Shown here one piece after another: positions 60,014-64,000 of a stretch of 64,000 nt of DNA (positions within the stretch are counted from its first letter, which is position 1; every line of letters begins with the position of its first letter). A program made the translations under genes and the position numbers. Source of the stretch: Iningainema tapete BLCC-T55 (GTDB lineage: Bacteria; Cyanobacteriota; Cyanobacteriia; Cyanobacteriales; Nostocaceae); NCBI RefSeq assembly GCF_014698965.1, contig NZ_JACXAE010000029.1, positions 120,094 to 184,093 of the forward strand, read 5' to 3'. The notes below the pieces were generated by a model. It was not told the DNA's origin. It saw nothing but the letters and a program-made list of their open reading frames with translations, and did no database searches.

Positions 60014-61285
60014 TTACTTGCTCAGTGGAAGTGCAATTTCAAATGTTGAGCCTTGCCCAAGTAGACTTTTGACAGTAATTTGTCCTTGGTGCGCCTGTAT
60101 AATCTGTTGAGCGATCGCCAACCCCAACCCGAAGCCTCCTGTAGCCCTTGATCGCGCAGTGTCTACTCGGTAAAATCGTTCAAATATATGAGGTAAATCT
60201 TCTGGTGGAATGCCTATACCGTTGTCTTCTACCTGAATAATGGCACGATGGGGGGATTGTGTGCATCTTAGTTGTACTGTACCAGATGAAGGTGTGTATT
60301 TAAAGGCGTTACTCAATAAATTCACCACAGCTTGTTTTAATAAATCAGCATCGGCTTTGATGTGGATGGGTTGATTGGGTAGATTCCAAGTGAAATTGAG
60401 ATTTTGTACAACTGCAAGTTGCTGATATTCAGTGGTGAGCGATCGCAACAGTTCCATCAGATCGATATTCTTCAGGATTGCCGTATCTAGAGGACCATCA
60501 TGTCGCGAAAGAAACAGCAGATTGCTAATGAGATTACTCATTGTTTTGGCTATTCCTACGATATTTTCTAAGCGAAAACCTTGTTCTACTGCATCTTGTG
60601 GTGGTAATAATGCTACTTGAGCATTACTAAGAATAGCAGCAACAGGAGCGCGTAGTTCGTGGGAAGCATCAGCAGTAAATCTTTGTAGTCGCTCGTATGC
60701 TCGACGAGTTGGTTGCATGGCAAGTCCTCCAAGAAACCAGCCTGTAATACCAATCATCCCTAAAGTCACAGGAACTCCCAGTGTTAAAAATAACCTGACT
60801 CGATTTAAGCTTTCTCGTAAAGGTGTAAGTCTAGCAGCAATTTGCAGATAGCCAGTAAATTTATTATCTTGTATAACTTTCAAGGTTAATTCTCTGATTA
60901 ATTCTTGAGATCCATTGTTGCGATGGTGTTCAACTCTAATAGTTTGATAACCAGGGCGAATATTTAGTTGTATCGTGGATGCACCAATAGATTTCACTAA
61001 CACTTTATTGGCGTCAAAAGAGCGAACATACACTAGATTGCCATTGAGCTGTTGAAGTGCGTTGGCAATAGTAGGAGCATCCTCCTCAACATTCCCTTTT
61101 TTTGCATCAAGCTGATATTGTGCATTTTGTGCAATTGCTTTGCTTGCTGTGAGTAATCCTTGATCAAAAACCTGAAGTTGTTCTTTAACCACCAGATAAT
61201 AAGCGACACCAGCAAAGACAACGAGGATACTCCCCATTGATATGGTAAATAGGTAAGCTAAGTTACGACGGCTACGAGTAAACAT
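60014..61285 (-). CDS. Membrane sensor histidine kinase
   Basis: A 423-residue kinase. Two membrane helices (residues about 10-32 and 165-190) enclose a periplasmic sensor domain. A short linker leads to [20 protein letters not shown] with His209. The ATP domain has [34 protein letters not shown] and [19 protein letters not shown]. It presumably senses an envelope signal and phosphorylates the OmpR-type regulator encoded 30 bp upstream on the same strand. The signal is unknown. Tandem AATTGTTAATTGCT units fill the gap between the two genes. Confidence 0.92.
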   Translation of the reverse strand: MFTRSRRNLAYLFTISMGSILVVFAGVAYYLVVKEQLQVFDQGLLTASKAIAQNAQYQLDAKKGNVEEDAPTIANALQQLNGNLVYVRSFDANKVLVKSIGASTIQLNIRPGYQTIRVEHHRNNGSQELIRELTLKVIQDNKFTGYLQIAARLTPLRESLNRVRLFLTLGVPVTLGMIGITGWFLGGLAMQPTRRAYERLQRFTADASHELRAPVAAILSNAQVALLPPQDAVEQGFRLENIVGIAKTMSNLISNLLFLSRHDGPLDTAILKNIDLMELLRSLTTEYQQLAVVQNLNFTWNLPNQPIHIKADADLLKQAVVNLLSNAFKYTPSSGTVQLRCTQSPHRAIIQVEDNGIGIPPEDLPHIFERFYRVDTARSRATGGFGLGLAIAQQIIQAHQGQITVKSLLGQGSTFEIALPLSK

Positions 61286-61315
61286 AAATTGTTAATTGCT
61301 AATTGTTAATTGCTA

Positions 61316-62002
61316 TTAGCCATCATTTTTCTCAGGTACGTTGAGCCGATAACCCATACCATAGACATTTTCTAGCCAATCTTTGGCTTCTACTGTTTGC
61401 AGGCGCTGTCTTAGTCGGCGCACTAAGGTTGTCACAGCGTTACTTTCTGGTTCAGTACCCCATCCCCAAAGTGCTTGTTCAATTTGATGTTGAGACAAAA
61501 CCTGACGGGGGTGACGCATTAAGTACTCCATCAGTTGAAACTCTCTACCAGAGAGTTGAGCCGTTAGCTGATTTCGCTCAATGGTGAGGTTTTTTAAGTC
61601 TAAATGTAAATCACTTAAAGTAAGTTTATCTCCAATCCATTGTGGCGAGCGCCTCCCCAGTGCGCGTACTCTTGCCAGTAGTTCGATAATATCAATTGGT
61701 TTAACTAAATAATCGTCAGCCCCAGCATCTAAACCATGAACTTTATCAGAAGTGCTGTCACGAGCAGTAAGCATTAGTACTGGAGAAGTTTTACCTGTTC
61801 GTCTATATTCCTGACAAAGTTGAACTCCACTGATTTTCGGTAGCATCCAGTCTAAGATGAGCAAGTCATAATCTTTTTCAGACATCAGCCACTGAGCTGT
61901 TTCGCTATCTTCTGTGCCATCAACAGTATGCCCAGCTTTTATCAGCGCTGCCCGCAGTGGCTCTAATTGAGCGAGATCGTCTTCTACCAGTAAAATTAGC
62001 AT
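61316..62002 (-). CDS. OmpR/PhoB-type response regulator
   Basis: A 228-residue regulator. The receiver has LILLVEDDLAQLEPLR, DLLILDWMLPKISG with Asp51, VLMLTARDSTSD and DDYLVKPIDI. The winged-helix output domain reads LTAQLSGREFQLMEYLMRHP, then SNAVTTLVRRLRQRL and ENVYGMGYRLNVP. It is the partner of the sensor kinase that follows. It lies 4 bp from the decayed kinase upstream, so it may once have been cotranscribed with that gene. Confidence 0.92.
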   Translation of the reverse strand: MLILLVEDDLAQLEPLRAALIKAGHTVDGTEDSETAQWLMSEKDYDLLILDWMLPKISGVQLCQEYRRTGKTSPVLMLTARDSTSDKVHGLDAGADDYLVKPIDIIELLARVRALGRRSPQWIGDKLTLSDLHLDLKNLTIERNQLTAQLSGREFQLMEYLMRHPRQVLSQHQIEQALWGWGTEPESNAVTTLVRRLRQRLQTVEAKDWLENVYGMGYRLNVPEKNDG

Positions 62003-62006
62003 AGAG

Positions 62007-64000
62007 CTATGTGTTTACTTTTTCTTCTAAATGAGTAGGAATTTCAATCACAAATTCTGCTCCCTGCCCTAATGCGGTTTTGCAGGTTAACTTTCCTCTG
62101 TGTTTTTCCACCACGATTGAGTAGCTAATCGACAATCCCAAACCTGTACCACTACCTACGGGCTTAGTTGTAAAAAATGGATCAAAGATCTTTTGTAGAA
62201 TGGACTCACTCATACCTGAACCATTATCAACAATGCCAATTCTAACAATATTAGATAATTGTTCGGTGTAAATACGAATCTGTGGATGTTGGCGAGGATT
62301 TGTGCTTCTGGGTTTTTGCAAAGCCTCGATCGCATTACTGAGGATATTCAAAAACACTTGATTTAATTGGTTGGCATAACAATTCACTAAGGGTAATTTA
62401 GCGTACTCTTTGATAATTTGAATTTCAGGTTGGGAAGCACAGTGCAAGCGATGTTGCAAAATCATGAGGGTGCTATCAATTCCCTCATGAATATCTACAG
62501 GTTTTATCTCGGCTTCATCTAAACGGGAGAAATTGCGTAACCCAAGAATAATGTCACGGATGCGTTTGCTTCCGCTTTGCATGGAATTGATAATTTTGTC
62601 CAAATCCTGGGTGATAAAATCTATGTTAATTTCTTCAATCAACTCTTGAATTTGCGGATTTGGCTCATATTCTTGCTGATAGAAAGCGATTAAGTTGAGT
62701 AAGTCTTGGACATAATCCTGCACGTGAACGAGATTGCCATGAATAAAGGTGATGGGGTTATTAATTTCATGAGCAATTCCTGCCACCATTTGTCCTAAGC
62801 TGGACATTTTTTCAGTTTGAATCAATTGGGCTTGGGTGCGCTGCAATTCTTGCAATGTTTGTTGTAAATCCTGATTTTTTTGATGAAGTTCTTGTGTGCG
62901 CTCTGTGACTTTCTGCTCTAGATTCTGGTATAAAAGTGCATTTTCTAGGGAAATAGCAGCTTGGGTAGTGAGGAGTTTGATTACCAAGAGGCGATCGCTA
63001 CTAAAAGCACCTGTAGATTGGTTATTTTCCAAGTAAAGCAACCCGATCAATTTTCCTTGGTTGACGTTTTATCCATACCACGAGCCAAATAAAAATTTGC
63101 AGCCAACTCATACGCCAAAGCTTCTTCTTGAATATAGCCATTGTTGCTAGCTCCAGATATAGCTTGTTCATAAAAATGCTCGGCTTCAATAATTTGTCCC
63201 AAAACTCGTGCTTTCTCTGCTTCCACCAATTCATACTTATGCTGAAAATTCATCGGGGCATGAAAATAATAGCAGTTGCCCAATTAGGAAATGAGTTTTT
63301 TGCTTTTGCTCATCTTTAATTAAAGAATAAGCTGCTTGCTGTACTCTGTCATGCAAAAATTTAAATTTAGCTTCATGACTGAGAGAATTAATTTTTGTAT
63401 GTATTTTAGATTGGTCATTTAAGTAAATTACTAAACCCTCTTGTAAAGGAGGTAGTAAATACTTAAATACCTGATGGTAGGAATGTTCAGAGATAATGCT
63501 TAAAGTAGATAAATCAAAGCTATTACCAATGCAAGCAGCTAACTGTAAAATCCTTTGTGTTACATTGGTGAAAGTACATATTTTACCTGCCATCAATTCT
63601 ACAACATTATTTGTAATGTCTTTAGCAATAATTTGCCTTACATCCCATTGCCACCCCCCTCTGCCCCCCCGAAGTTCGGGGGGATGAAAGGGGGGTGGGG
63701 GACAGAGGGGGGTGGGACGATTAAATGTTAATAAAGATTCTGTATATAGTGATTTCAAAAATTCAGTAGTAAAAAAGGCATTACCCTGTGTTTTTTCGTA
63801 AACTAAATCAGTCAGGGGCTGGCTATATATAGTTGAACATTCTAAAGTATCAGAAATTAATTCATTAACATTTTCGGGAGTGAGGTTATCTAAATGAATT
63901 TCTAATACGAATACTTCTGATTTGTAACTTTTCACTTCCCCCTAAAAACAAGAGTCAAGAAACAGCAGGAATAGAAGGTGGAGAAAAGCCCTTACGACGT
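62007..64000 (-). pseudogene. Multidomain ATPase/GAF/histidine kinase, decayed and partial
   Basis: Remains of a very large cyanobacterial hybrid (kinase/AAA-type ATPase/GAF/histidine kinase, usually well over 1500 residues). From 63935 leftwards is ATPase-region sequence (TPENVNELISDTLECSTIYS, QRILQLAACIGNSFDLSTLS). It stops at 63237, and another frame (63047-63283) holds only the end of the helical region (YIQEEALAYELAANFYLARG). A further shift leads at 63050 into the last bit of GAF (IGLLYLENNQSTGAFSSDR) and a complete kinase ([28 protein letters not shown]). Two large internal deletions and about three frame breaks are visible. The final 347-residue piece could still be made. A C-rich repeat lies at 63652-63717. 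Confidence 0.75.
63652..63717 (-). repeat. C-rich palindromic repeat inside the decayed kinase
   Basis: A block with CCCCCCCGAAGTTCGGGGGG as its stem and further CCACCCCCC/GGGGGGTGG arms, translated in frame as PTPLCPPPPFHPPELRGGRG in the ATPase region. Same class as at 14691, 32047 and 52613. Confidence 0.75.

Overview
The window looks like chromosomal DNA of a filamentous, probably heterocyst-forming cyanobacterium (Nostocales type). The evidence is the fraC-fraD-fraE septal-junction operon at about 34.4-36.9 kb, the many GCGATCGC-type HIP1 octamers, several families of small cyanobacterial repeats, pentapeptide-repeat, TPR, FHA and RTX proteins, and a remnant of a cyanobacterial chloride-pump-type rhodopsin.

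Layout. 0-4 kb: three glycosyltransferase genes, then an orphan cytosine-C5 DNA methyltransferase. 4.2-7.1 kb: a small ribbon-helix-helix-like gene divergent from a short unknown gene across an 18-bp palindrome, then a GNAT acetyltransferase, rtcA and a TPR protein. 7.2-10.6 kb: a URC-type uracil-degradation cluster (URC1-like GTP cyclohydrolase II homologue, URC4/DUF1688, uracil phosphoribosyltransferase) preceded by a sequence that fits an NtcA-activated promoter. 12.1-16.8 kb: a BMP-type (nucleoside-class) ABC transporter on the opposite strand. 16.9-20.2 kb: DoxX-like protein, pentapeptide protein, and an oxidoreductase lacking the SelD half seen in cyanobacterial fusions. 20.4-25.1 kb: a five-gene branched-chain/neutral amino-acid-type ABC transporter. 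25.2-27.4 kb: toxin-antitoxin genes and a TetR regulator divergent from a carboxymuconolactone-decarboxylase-family gene, with two identical candidate operators. 27.9-32.8 kb: RTX and FHA-type surface proteins and a Uma2 protein. 33-34.1 kb: a tandem CobO protein with a 35-residue membrane protein behind it. 34.4-36.9 kb: fraCDE. 37-40.6 kb: pentapeptide protein, rhodopsin pseudogene, large TPR protein. 40.8-47.2 kb: signalling genes (receiver protein, two receiver-kinase hybrids, a NarL-type regulator, an AraC-type regulator). 47.2-49.1 kb: a toxin-antitoxin pair, a MAPEG protein and two decayed genes. 49.1-59.8 kb: mostly housekeeping genes (SDR, acyltransferase, proS, DUF2993, GerMN, ArsR, accB, efp, PDZ-less HtrA-like protease, M28 peptidase, DUF6152). 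60-64 kb: a two-component pair and a decayed multidomain ATPase/GAF/histidine kinase.

How the parts connect. The URC genes would salvage uracil to UMP and degrade it for nitrogen; the candidate NtcA promoter and the nearby nucleoside-class transporter fit pyrimidine scavenging under nitrogen control. This link is inference, but each part can be tested. A second theme is repeat invasion. At least two families of short palindromic elements occur both between genes and in frame inside genes (methyltransferase, SelD-like oxidoreductase, acyltransferase, ABC ATPase, ProS and the decayed kinase). A third repeat supplies the first codons of at least one gene, and a 170-bp MITE-like structured element is present in two copies. 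Gene decay is also visible: a rhodopsin with an internal deletion and an amber codon, a shattered hybrid kinase, and DUF6745/DUF6887 remnants. I saw no tRNA, rRNA, CRISPR array or intact transposase.
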